A stretch of 16,600 bases of DNA from Spirochaetaceae bacterium (GTDB lineage Bacteria; Spirochaetota; Spirochaetia; Treponematales; Breznakiellaceae), in the NCBI GenBank assembly GCA_031283025.1, contig JAITCP010000095.1:1-16600 (forward strand), given 5' to 3'. Position numbers and translations under genes: made by a program. This document shows, piece after piece, positions 7,175-13,877 of this stretch (position 1 is the first letter of the stretch; each line of letters opens with the position of its first letter). The notes below the pieces were generated by a model. That model did not search any database, was not told where the DNA came from, and worked only from the letters and a program-made list of their open reading frames with translations.

Positions 7175-8809
7175 ATGCGCTTAACCGATAAAACGCTGGA
7201 AAACAAAACTTTTTGGGAAAACGCGGGGATAAGGCTTCCCCGCTTTGACCGGGCCGCGATGATCGCCGCCACCTCCGCCGCTGTTCAGTGGGTTCATTTT
7301 GGAGCGGGGAATATTTTCCGGGCCTTTCCCGCCGCGCTGGCCCAAACGCTGCTGGAGCAGGGGCTCCTCAAAACAGGCATTGTTGTTGCGGAAGGTTACG
7401 ACGGTGAAATTATAGACAAGTGTTTTAACCCTTACAATAATTTGTGCATCCTCGTAACGCTAAAATCAGACGGAACCACGGACAAGCAGGTTATTGCCGG
7501 CATCGCTTCTTCCTATAGGATGGATAACAATGACTTTATAAAGCTGCGGGAATTCTTTGCATCCCCCTCTTTGCAAATGGCAAGTTTTACCATTACGGAA
7601 AAAGGTTACAACCTGACAGACAGGGACGGAGCGCTTTTGCCGGAAATACAGGCAGACCTTGCCGCAGGCCCTAAGACATCTAAAAGTTATCTGGGCCGCA
7701 TTGCCGCCCTGTGCCATGAACGGTATGTCTGCGGCGCTCCGCCGCTGGCCCTGGTAAGCATGGACAACTGTTCCCATAACGGCGACAAACTCTTTGCCGC
7801 AATGGAGACTTTTGCCTCCGGCTGGGTTAAAAACAACGCGGCGGAAGCGGGCTTTTTGGACTATGTGCGGAACCGGGAAAAACTCTCTTTCCCCTGGACT
7901 ATGATCGACAAAATAACCCCCCGGCCCGATGAGGCCGTGCGGGAAATGCTGGCCGCTTCCGGCTTGGAGGATGTGCAGGGCTTTGTAACGGAAAAAAACA
8001 CTTACGTTGCCCCCTTTGTAAATGCCGAGGAAACCCAGTACCTGGTGGTGGAAGACGCTTTTCCCAACGGCAGGCCGCCTTTGGAAAAAGCGGGGGTGTT
8101 GTTTGCGGACAAGGAAACCGTAGACAGGATTGAAAAGATGAAAGTCTGCACCTGCCTTAACCCCCTGCATACGGCCCTCGCTGTTTTTGGCTGCCTTTTG
8201 GGTTATACCCGCATCAATGAAGAAATGAAAGACGGTGATCTGGTAAAGCTCATAGAAGGAATCGGTTACCGGGAAGGACTGCCGGTGGTGGTCGATCCGG
8301 GTATCATTAAGCCAAAGGATTTTATCGATCAGGTAATCAAGGTGCGACTTCCCAATCCCTTTATGCCCGACGCCCCCCAGCGCATTGCCATGGATTCTTC
8401 ACTTAAAATTCCCATCCGCTTTGGAGAAACGATTAAGGCGTATTTGAAAGCAGGTAAAAATCCGGAAGAGTTACGACTCATCCCCCTGGTTTTTGCCGGA
8501 TGGCTCCGCTATCTTTTGGGGCTTGACGATGAGGGCAAACCCTTTGAAGTAAGCCCCGATCCCCAGTACGAAAGCTTGGCGGCGGCCCTTTCCGGGATCA
8601 GTCTGGGGCGGGATGGAGCTTCAGAACCGGAATCCGGGCCTCTGAACAAGTTTCTCCACGATAAGCTGGAACCGATCCTTTCCAACCCGGCGCTGTTCGG
8701 CGTAAATCTTTACGAAGCGGGTTTGGCAAGCCGGGTGGAAAAACACTTTGCGGAATTGATTGCCGGGCCGGGAGCGGTGCGGAAAGTTCTTTCCCGCATG
8801 GTTGGGTAG
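7175..8809 (+). CDS. uxuB: Fructuronate reductase / mannitol-dehydrogenase-family oxidoreductase
   Basis: The enzyme would reduce D-fructuronate to D-mannonate with NADH, the step after UxaC. WVHFGAGNIFRAFPA (39-53) is the family's dinucleotide-binding signature at the N-terminal Rossmann fold. SMDNCSHNGDKL (195-206) is the second conserved block. K323, N329 and H332 in KVCTCLNPLH form the catalytic Lys-Asn-His set of polyol-specific long-chain dehydrogenases. At 544 residues it is longer than the 480-490 of E. coli UxuB; the extra length is spread through the C-terminal half. Tagaturonate reductase or mannitol dehydrogenase activity cannot be excluded from sequence alone, but uxaC and kdgK next door favour fructuronate. 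A strong AAGGAG precedes the ATG, and cysE follows 14 bases after the stop. Confidence 0.88.
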   Translation: MRLTDKTLENKTFWENAGIRLPRFDRAAMIAATSAAVQWVHFGAGNIFRAFPAALAQTLLEQGLLKTGIVVAEGYDGEIIDKCFNPYNNLCILVTLKSDGTTDKQVIAGIASSYRMDNNDFIKLREFFASPSLQMASFTITEKGYNLTDRDGALLPEIQADLAAGPKTSKSYLGRIAALCHERYVCGAPPLALVSMDNCSHNGDKLFAAMETFASGWVKNNAAEAGFLDYVRNREKLSFPWTMIDKITPRPDEAVREMLAASGLEDVQGFVTEKNTYVAPFVNAEETQYLVVEDAFPNGRPPLEKAGVLFADKETVDRIEKMKVCTCLNPLHTALAVFGCLLGYTRINEEMKDGDLVKLIEGIGYREGLPVVVDPGIIKPKDFIDQVIKVRLPNPFMPDAPQRIAMDSSLKIPIRFGETIKAYLKAGKNPEELRLIPLVFAGWLRYLLGLDDEGKPFEVSPDPQYESLAAALSGISLGRDGASEPESGPLNKFLHDKLEPILSNPALFGVNLYEAGLASRVEKHFAELIAGPGAVRKVLSRMVG

Positions 8810-8823
8810 ACACGGAGTTCTTT

Positions 8824-9789
8824 ATGCCCAGACTGGATAAAAGCATAGACGCGTTACTGGAATCTTATTCCAAATACGGCCTTGTAAATCCCGCGGGGGA
8901 GGCAAACCTTCCTTCCAAACGGAGCATTGAAACAATACTGCGGGAACTTACGGAACTCCTCTTGCCCGGATTCGGCGAAACGGACGCCCTGGATCACGAC
9001 AAACTTGCCCTGATCACCGCCGAGCGGGTAAACCGCGTTGCCCGGAATCTGGAACAGGAAGTGGAGAAGAGCGTTGCCTTTGGGTTACGCAATGCCGCTG
9101 ATACTGTCAATGCCGCTGACAGCGTTAATACCGGCGGCGCTGCCGGTGTTCCGTCAATGCCGGAAGCCGCCGGGCAAAACTTCAAGGAAAGTTTCCCGAA
9201 AACTTTCACGGGCTGCCATGCCGGGGCGGAAATTTTGGTAGGAAGTTTTTTCCGCGAGCTTCCCGCCATCCGCGCCATGCTGGGTACGGACATCCGCGCC
9301 GCCTTTAAGGGAGACCCGGCGGCGAAAAGCCTGGATGAGGTGATACTTTCCTATCCGGGCCTGGAGGCGATTCTGGTTCACCGGTTGGCGCACTTTTTAT
9401 GGCTGCAGGGAATACCCCTGATCCCCCGGATGATGAGCGAATATGTGCACAGCAGAACCGGCATAGACATACACCCCGGCGCTGAAATCGGCGAATCCTT
9501 TTTTATCGATCACGGTACGGGAGTGGTCATAGGGGAGACAACGGTGATCGGGAAAAATGTCAAGCTGTACCAGGGAGTTACCCTGGGGGCGCTTTCCGTA
9601 AAGAAAGAGCTGGCGGGAAAAAAAAGGCACCCTACCATAGAGGATGATGTTACAATCTATGCCGGAGCAACCATTCTGGGGGGCGGTACGATCATAGGCT
9701 GCGGATCGGTTATCGGGGGAAATGTGTGGATAACAAAGTCAGTTCCCCCCGGTTCAACAATATACGCCGACGAAATGGAACGACGGTAA
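8824..9789 (+). CDS. cysE: Serine O-acetyltransferase, EpsC-like long form
   Basis: CysE transfers acetyl from acetyl-CoA to serine, the entry step of cysteine synthesis. The C-terminal half (about 205-315) is a left-handed beta-helix of hexapeptide repeats. FFIDHGTGVVIGE holds D229 and H230 of the catalytic pair, and KKRHPTIED holds the second conserved histidine H269. The N-terminal half is helical (1-205) with a poorly conserved alanine/asparagine linker (90-112, NAADTVNAADSVNTGG) from a short tandem DNA repeat. With 321 residues it fits the longer EpsC-type acetyltransferases better than the 273-residue E. coli CysE. It ends at ADEMERR right after the helix, without the long isoleucine-ended tail that docks into CysK in enterobacteria. 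ACGGAG upstream is the ribosome site. It may be cotranscribed with uxuB, though no functional link is obvious. Confidence 0.9.
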   Translation: MPRLDKSIDALLESYSKYGLVNPAGEANLPSKRSIETILRELTELLLPGFGETDALDHDKLALITAERVNRVARNLEQEVEKSVAFGLRNAADTVNAADSVNTGGAAGVPSMPEAAGQNFKESFPKTFTGCHAGAEILVGSFFRELPAIRAMLGTDIRAAFKGDPAAKSLDEVILSYPGLEAILVHRLAHFLWLQGIPLIPRMMSEYVHSRTGIDIHPGAEIGESFFIDHGTGVVIGETTVIGKNVKLYQGVTLGALSVKKELAGKKRHPTIEDDVTIYAGATILGGGTIIGCGSVIGGNVWITKSVPPGSTIYADEMERR

Positions 9790-9810
9790 TTGCGGATAGG
9801 GAATCCGGCT

Positions 9811-9952
9811 ATAGGTAATGCATGTGCGTTTACTTTAGAAGAATATAACCACGGAGGTCACGGAGAAACACGGAGTTTTAATACGATTTTGGTCTTTTCC
9901 TCCGTGTACTCCGCGGTAAAAAATTCTTAAGTTAACGCATATGATAGGTAAT
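9811..9952. mobile_element. MITE-like palindromic insertion with 9-bp direct repeat
   Basis: Positions 9820-9943 form a nested palindrome. Imperfect terminal inverted repeats (9821-9844 and 9923-9943) share CATxTGCGTTxACTT and AAGAAT with a 3-base gap. Inner arms (9848-9865 and 9900-9917) match at 15 of 18 positions around an AT-rich centre. ATAGGTAAT occurs exactly on both sides (9811-9819 and 9944-9952), as expected for a target-site duplication. The 124-bp core has no coding capacity. It lies in the gap between the ends of convergent cysE and ruvC, a tolerated target. Confidence 0.65.
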
Positions 9953-9989
9953 TCGGCGGGTTTCCGTGTTAACGCCGCAGCGCGTTATG

Positions 9990-10478
9990 CTAAGCGGGGA
10001 GGGGGCCCATGTGGGCGGCGCAGATTGCCGCTCCCAGCGCGTCGGCGGCATGATCCGGTTTGGGAATTACCGGAAGGCCCAAAATAAAAGCGACCATTTT
10101 CTGAACCTGCTCTTTTTCCGCCTTTCGTACTCCAACAACCGCCTGTTTTATCTGGTTGGGGGTAAATTCCGCCAAGGGTAAATTCCGCTCCGCCATTGCC
10201 AGGGACAGTACCCCCCGCGCTTCCGCTACGGCAATAGCGCTGGTAACATTTTTCCCAAAGTACAGGGTTTCCATGGCCGCCTCGCCGGGAGTATAGGTAT
10301 CCATAACGGTGTTTATCTGGTTATAGATAAAAAAAAGCCGCTGGGGCCTGGGCAGGGCAGCTTCTGTTTCTATACAGCCGTGCGCCAGATACTGTATCCG
10401 GCTTTTTGCATAATCAACAATGCCCCAGCCGGTGGAAGCCAGGCCGGGATCAATACCGATAATGCGGCGTTTAACCAT
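9990..10478 (-). CDS. ruvC: Crossover junction endodeoxyribonuclease RuvC
   Basis: RuvC cuts Holliday junctions during recombinational repair, working with RuvAB. The protein has 162 residues, a normal length. IIGIDPGLASTGWG gives D10; E70 lies in AAMETLYFGKN; PDHAADALGAA gives H143 and D146. This D-E-H-D set matches, from memory, the Thermus RuvC active site, where histidine replaces one of the E. coli aspartates. The start ATG (10478-10476) overlaps the last base of the yebC stop (TAATG), a classic coupled arrangement, and yebC-ruvC linkage is common in bacteria. ruvA and ruvB do not follow, and the next sequence downstream is the palindromic insertion. Confidence 0.95.
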   Translation of the reverse strand: MVKRRIIGIDPGLASTGWGIVDYAKSRIQYLAHGCIETEAALPRPQRLFFIYNQINTVMDTYTPGEAAMETLYFGKNVTSAIAVAEARGVLSLAMAERNLPLAEFTPNQIKQAVVGVRKAEKEQVQKMVAFILGLPVIPKPDHAADALGAAICAAHMGPLPA

Positions 10479-11218
10479 TATTCCGGGGAAAAGCCTTCGG
10501 GAAGCGCCATATTATGGTATACGTTCTGGACATCGTCGTTTTCTTCCAGCCTGTCGATCATCCGCAGAGCTTTGGCTGTAGCGTCGTGGTCCAGGGTAAC
10601 TTCCGCATCGGCGACCATGCTTATTTCCGCGTTCAATGTTTCAAAATTCTTGGCGCTTAAGGCTTCCATTACCCCTTCAAAATCTTCCGGAGCGCTGGTA
10701 ACCTCTATAATGCCGCCCACGGCGAAAACGTCTTCCGCCCCTCCCTCCAGGGCCGCTTCCATTACCTGGTCTTCAGTGTATTTTTCCCCGTCCAGGGTGA
10801 TGATCCCCTGGCGCTTAAAAAGCCGCGCCACGGAACCGGCCTTTGCCAGTTCACCTCCGCCCCGCGTAAGGATATTCCGCACATCCGCAGCGGCCCGGTT
10901 TTTGTTGTCGGTAAGCACTTCTATAAGGAGCCCGACCCCGCCGCCCGCATAGGCTTCATAGGTAAGTTCTTCATAGGTAACCCCTTCCAGTTCGCCCGTA
11001 CCTTTCTTTATTGCCCGGTCAATGTTGTCCTTGGGCATATTGGCGCCCCGCGCCTTAATGATGGCCGTCCTGAGCCGGGGATTTGCTTCCGGATTGCCCC
11101 CGCCCATACGGGCCGCTATGGAAATTTCTTTGATAAGCTTGGTGAACATCTGCCCCCGTTTTGCATCGGCGGCGCCCTTGGCGTGCTTAATTGTCGCCCA
11201 TTTACTATGGCCGGACAT
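10478..11218 (-). CDS. yebC: YebC/PmpR family protein (TACO1-like)
   Basis: The 246 residues begin with the family signature MSGHSKWATIKHAKGAADAKRG. It is followed by the conserved FTKLIKEI, the glycine-rich GGGNPEANPRLRTAI, and NMPKDNIDRAIKKG, which together form the first domain; two further alpha/beta domains run to the end (PEGFSPE). Members have been described as DNA-binding regulators and, for mitochondrial and some bacterial members, as factors that help ribosomes through difficult sequences such as proline runs. The present sequence does not decide between these roles. AAGGAG lies 5 bases before the ATG. It is the upstream gene of a yebC-ruvC unit and lies downstream of the small cysteine-rich gene, from which a probable terminator separates it. 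Confidence 0.96.
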   Translation of the reverse strand: MSGHSKWATIKHAKGAADAKRGQMFTKLIKEISIAARMGGGNPEANPRLRTAIIKARGANMPKDNIDRAIKKGTGELEGVTYEELTYEAYAGGGVGLLIEVLTDNKNRAAADVRNILTRGGGELAKAGSVARLFKRQGIITLDGEKYTEDQVMEAALEGGAEDVFAVGGIIEVTSAPEDFEGVMEALSAKNFETLNAEISMVADAEVTLDHDATAKALRMIDRLEENDDVQNVYHNMALPEGFSPE

Positions 11219-11259
11219 AATTTCTCCTTCCTGCTTGCATAATTAAGTTAAGAGTTTTT

Positions 11260-11306
11260 AATTCAAGAAAAGAAAACAGAGGGGAAACAAAAACCATTGT
11301 TCCCCC
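11260..11306 (-). terminator. Probable intrinsic terminator of the small cysteine-rich gene
   Basis: Read on the minus strand, GGGGGAACAA and TTGTTTCCCC form a 10-bp stem (11297-11306 with 11281-11290) with one G-U pair and a 6-base loop. A T-rich tract (complement of 11262-11280) follows. It lies just after the stop at 11317 and before the yebC start, which fits termination between these two co-oriented genes. Confidence 0.55.
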
Positions 11307-11316
11307 ATAAATCCAT

Positions 11317-11556
11317 TTACTGACGGGCTTCCCACTTGCCCTTGGCGATAGCTTTTTCCATGGAATCCCGAACCAGCCTGTCGAACCATTCATAATTAAA
11401 CGGTTGTTTGGTTCTGATAATCGGCCTGACTACGGAGCGCTCCATCTGCTCATAACAAGTTTCGCACAGATCCCTTTCAGACACATGGAAATAACCGCGC
11501 TGGTTAACTTCGGTGGTAATGTCCTTATGGCATACATCACACTTTAAACTTTTCAT
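11317..11556 (-). CDS. Small four-cysteine (zinc-ribbon-like) protein
   Basis: This 79-residue protein has two CxxC pairs, C6/C9 (KCDVCHKD) and C31/C34 (LCETCYEQ), spaced as in a small zinc ribbon or treble-clef knuckle. HVSERDLCETCYEQM resembles the second knuckle of such folds. The rest (35-79) is predicted helical and charged (FNYEWFDRLVRDSMEKAIAKGKWEARQ). No enzyme motif is visible and the role is unknown. AGAGGAG before the ATG gives good initiation. It is probably a single-gene transcript, with a terminator after it and a divergent AT-rich control region in front shared with the neuB-like gene. Confidence 0.72.
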   Translation of the reverse strand: MKSLKCDVCHKDITTEVNQRGYFHVSERDLCETCYEQMERSVVRPIIRTKQPFNYEWFDRLVRDSMEKAIAKGKWEARQ

Positions 11557-11579
11557 GGTAACTCCTCTTTAAGAAGAAC

Positions 11580-11618
11580 ATTCAAATAATGAATAATCAA
11601 AATAATGAATATTCAAAT
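11580..11618. promoter_or_regulatory. Repeated ATTCA/TGAAT half-sites between divergent genes
   Basis: ATTCA (11580-11584), TGAAT (11590-11594), TGAAT (11606-11610) and ATTCA (11611-11615) are phased in a 39-base AT-only block. The 10-mer AATAATGAAT is exactly duplicated (11585-11594, 11601-11610), and TGAATATTCA (11606-11615) is a perfect palindrome. The block lies 24 bases before the small cysteine-rich gene and 52 before the neuB-like gene. It could be an operator for both or simply curved AT-rich DNA. Confidence 0.4.
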
Positions 11619-11637
11619 ATAGGTTAAAACTAAGTAT

Positions 11638-11666
11638 ACCACTTTAATAAAAAAATGTAAAGTGGT
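11638..11666 (+). promoter_or_regulatory. Inverted repeat immediately upstream of the neuB-like start
   Basis: ACCACTTTA (11638-11646) and TAAAGTGGT (11658-11666) form a perfect 9-bp inverted repeat with an 11-base A-rich spacer, ending 3 bases before the ATG at 11670. No ordinary Shine-Dalgarno is present there. A weak TATACC (11635-11640) overlaps the left arm. The repeat could be an operator, or an mRNA hairpin that limits translation. Confidence 0.45.
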
Positions 11667-11669
11667 TTT

Positions 11670-12818
11670 ATGGAAAAAGAGCCCCTCATTATTGCCGAAT
11701 TGGGCACTGCCCACGGGGGAGATACGGTTAAAGCGCGGGAACTCATTGCCGCCGCCGCCGAATCCGGGGCGGATTGCATAAAATGCCAGATTGTCTTTGC
11801 GGATGAGATTCTGCACCCTAAAACCGGTTTGGTACGGCTTCCGGGGGGTGAAATTCCCCTGTATGACGTATTCAAGGGGCTGGAGCAGGACGAAGATTTC
11901 TATAGAAGGATGAAAGATGATGCCGAAACACGGGGGCTTCTTTTTCTGGCAACCCCTTTTGGCCCAAAAAGCGCCGCTCTGCTCAAAAATCTGCGCCCTA
12001 ATGCGGTAAAAATCGCTTCGCCGGAGCTAAATTATACCGCCTTGCTGGAAGAAACCGCCTCCTGGGGCGTGCCGGTATACCTTTCTACCGGGGTTTCCAC
12101 CCTGGGAGACATAGAAGAGGCGGTGAGTACGATTTTACGGGTTTTGACCGGAATGCCAGAAAAAGATTCCACTGTACCGAATGAAAACACCTTAGCGCCG
12201 GAGGAATCCGCCGGGAAAGGGAGAGACATCACCCTGCTTCACTGTATTACCGCCTATCCCGCCCCGCCGGATGAATATAATCTGCGGATTTTGCCCAATT
12301 TGGCGGGGATTTTCGGCTTTCCGGCAGGATTGAGCGATCATTCTCTTGACCCGGTACTGGTTCCCGTCTTAGGAGCCGCCCTGGGCGCTGCGGCGCTGGA
12401 AAAGCATTTTTGCCTTTCCAGAAGTGATACGGGCTTGGACGACCCCATTGCCCTGGAACCCTCCGCTTTTGCCCGGATGTCCTCGGCGGTTCGCCGAGCC
12501 GCATCCATGGAAAAAGAGAGCGTTATAGAAGAAATGAAGGCCGAGTTCGGCCCTGATCTGGTAGAAAAGACGCTGGGAAACGGGATAAAAGCCCTAGCCC
12601 CCTCGGAAAGCGGCAATTACGGCAGGACAAACCGCTCAATTCACGCCCTGCGGGACATTGCTCAAGGGGAAACGATACGGGCGGACGCGGTGCGGGTACT
12701 CAGAACAGAAAAGATACTCCGGCCAGGCATTCATCCGCGGTGGGAAAAAGACCTCCCTGGCCGGAAGGCCCGGAATTTCATCCCTGCCGGAGAGGGCATT
12801 CGATTGGAGGACATTTAA
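11670..12818 (+). CDS. neuB: Sialic-acid-type synthase (NeuB/SpsE family) with SAF domain
   Basis: NeuB-type enzymes condense phosphoenolpyruvate with a hexosamine-derived sugar to make a nonulosonic acid (sialic, legionaminic or pseudaminic type). The barrel domain (about 1-285) shows IIAELGTAHGGD (7-18), GADCIKCQ (33-40), VKIASPELNY (113-122), STGVST (139-144), LLHCITAYP (189-197), GLSDHSLD (220-227) and LEKHF (243-247). The C-terminal SAF/antifreeze-like domain (about 318-382) carries R322 in NRSIHALRDIAQGETI. At 382 residues it is longer than the usual 340-350, mainly through a charged insert at about 162-186. The HGGD in place of the usual NHNGD and the lack of nearby neuA or neuC make the exact product uncertain. 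Surface or flagellin glycosylation would be a natural role in a spirochaete, but that is inference. Confidence 0.85.
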   Translation: MEKEPLIIAELGTAHGGDTVKARELIAAAAESGADCIKCQIVFADEILHPKTGLVRLPGGEIPLYDVFKGLEQDEDFYRRMKDDAETRGLLFLATPFGPKSAALLKNLRPNAVKIASPELNYTALLEETASWGVPVYLSTGVSTLGDIEEAVSTILRVLTGMPEKDSTVPNENTLAPEESAGKGRDITLLHCITAYPAPPDEYNLRILPNLAGIFGFPAGLSDHSLDPVLVPVLGAALGAAALEKHFCLSRSDTGLDDPIALEPSAFARMSSAVRRAASMEKESVIEEMKAEFGPDLVEKTLGNGIKALAPSESGNYGRTNRSIHALRDIAQGETIRADAVRVLRTEKILRPGIHPRWEKDLPGRKARNFIPAGEGIRLEDI

Positions 12819-12899
12819 GATAAACGCATTCAGGAAATCATAAAAAGCGCTAACTTGAAAAAAAAATAAAAAAACTGCACAATTAAATAATTATTCGAG

Positions 12900-13014
12900 G
12901 CTTTTCCAAAACTTCAGTTTTTGGAAAAGCTATCTTAGATTTAATTGAAAAACTGGCCTTTTGGACAGTTTTTCTAAAGCCATTTCCAAAACTAACCGAG
13001 TTTTGGAAATGGCT
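12900..13014 (-). repeat. Three-hairpin element, copy A
   Basis: Three inverted repeats follow one another. H3 is 12900-12911/12919-12930 (12 bp). H2 is 12947-12955/12966-12974 (9 bp). H1 is 12978-12993/12999-13014 (16 bp, perfect). Read as the complement, H1 has loop CGGTT and H3 contains AAAAACTGAAGTTTT, exactly as in copy B at 15579-15682. The middle segments of both copies share AGxAAAA, ACTGT and CAGTTT. The element fills the gap between neuB and the PilZ-like gene. No T-run follows any stem, so these are not typical terminators. Confidence 0.75.
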
Positions 13015-13064
13015 CATTCCCTATAAATTTATATATATTAGGGATTGTACATAAGGGAGGAAGA

Positions 13065-13877
13065 ATGGCAAACGCACCGGTCGGAGCAGCGCAGTACCTG
13101 GCCCGATTTGGCGAACAACGTATAGACTGCAGCCAATATACTCTGGCTAAACTGGGTGTAGACCGCAGCCATTGTTTTTTAAAAATAGAAGATTACATGA
13201 TACTCTGCATACCTTTTCAGTTTGGCTTTAAACGTTCCCTCTTTATGGCGTCTCTTTCAAAACAAGAGCTTGTTTTTTTCCAAAAATATGTCAATTCCAT
13301 TGCCAATTTATCCATTTCTTTTTTGCTGCCGGGCAGGTCGGAGCCGTTGAACTTTTTTATCCGCTGTACCATTGCCAAGATTGGCCAGATGAAAGGCCGG
13401 GATAATGTGAGCATTTTTGTGGTAGATTTCAAGCTTGCCCCGGACGAATTGGTACGCATTCTGGGAAGGTTTTTGGAATTCCAGGATAAGCTCCGGGTTC
13501 AATACGAAGATTACGGAAAAACGCTGATTCGCATAAACCCTGACATTGCAAGAATCATGGGGTACAATATGTTTGCCTCCATTGCGGACGGTACTCCGGA
13601 GGGAAAGCGTATTCAGTTGTTGAATGTAAGCAGCAAAGTAATTGAATTCCTGGAAGCGGCGGGCTCCCCGGTCCGCGCTGTGGGAACTGAATTAAACTAC
13701 CATTTGTTCTTCAAAAAGTACCGTGTTTCCGTTTCCGGAAAAGTTTCGGCATCCGGCACTCTTCCACAGGGCATAGTCCGCACCGTCAGTTCCCTGGACT
13801 TTAACCCGGAACTGGTAGAAATTCTTGATGATTACTGGCTTAAAATCCGTTCCGCTCCCGGAGGAATAACGCTCTAA
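13065..13877 (+). CDS. PilZ-like protein of spirochaete type, tentative
   Basis: This 270-residue soluble protein of two halves has no signal peptide or membrane span. Residues about 25-140 look like an N-terminal beta-barrel partner domain of the kind that precedes PilZ in treponemes (CFLKIEDYMILCIPFQFGFKRSLFM). Residues about 150-265 look like a PilZ barrel. IRINPDIARIMGY stands where the RxxxR loop would be, LLNVSSKVIEFLE where D/NxSxxG would be, and VSVSGKV resembles a later strand. Both c-di-GMP motifs are degenerate, so nucleotide binding is doubtful. GGGAGG lies 4 bases before the ATG. The stop overlaps the hisS start (TAATG), so the two are coupled. The PilZ call rests on remembered resemblance. 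Confidence 0.55.
   Translation: MANAPVGAAQYLARFGEQRIDCSQYTLAKLGVDRSHCFLKIEDYMILCIPFQFGFKRSLFMASLSKQELVFFQKYVNSIANLSISFLLPGRSEPLNFFIRCTIAKIGQMKGRDNVSIFVVDFKLAPDELVRILGRFLEFQDKLRVQYEDYGKTLIRINPDIARIMGYNMFASIADGTPEGKRIQLLNVSSKVIEFLEAAGSPVRAVGTELNYHLFFKKYRVSVSGKVSASGTLPQGIVRTVSSLDFNPELVEILDDYWLKIRSAPGGITL

Noticed and set aside
9790..9989. The repeated CACGGAG units as a CRISPR array
   Set aside because: Units are only 7 bases with 2-3 base spacers and are mirrored by a complementary arm; the structure is palindromic, not an array.
12900..13014. The three hairpins as terminators of neuB
   Set aside because: No stem is followed by a T-run and three successive stems are not needed. The matching layout at 15579-15682, which follows no intact co-oriented gene closely, fits a repeat element better.
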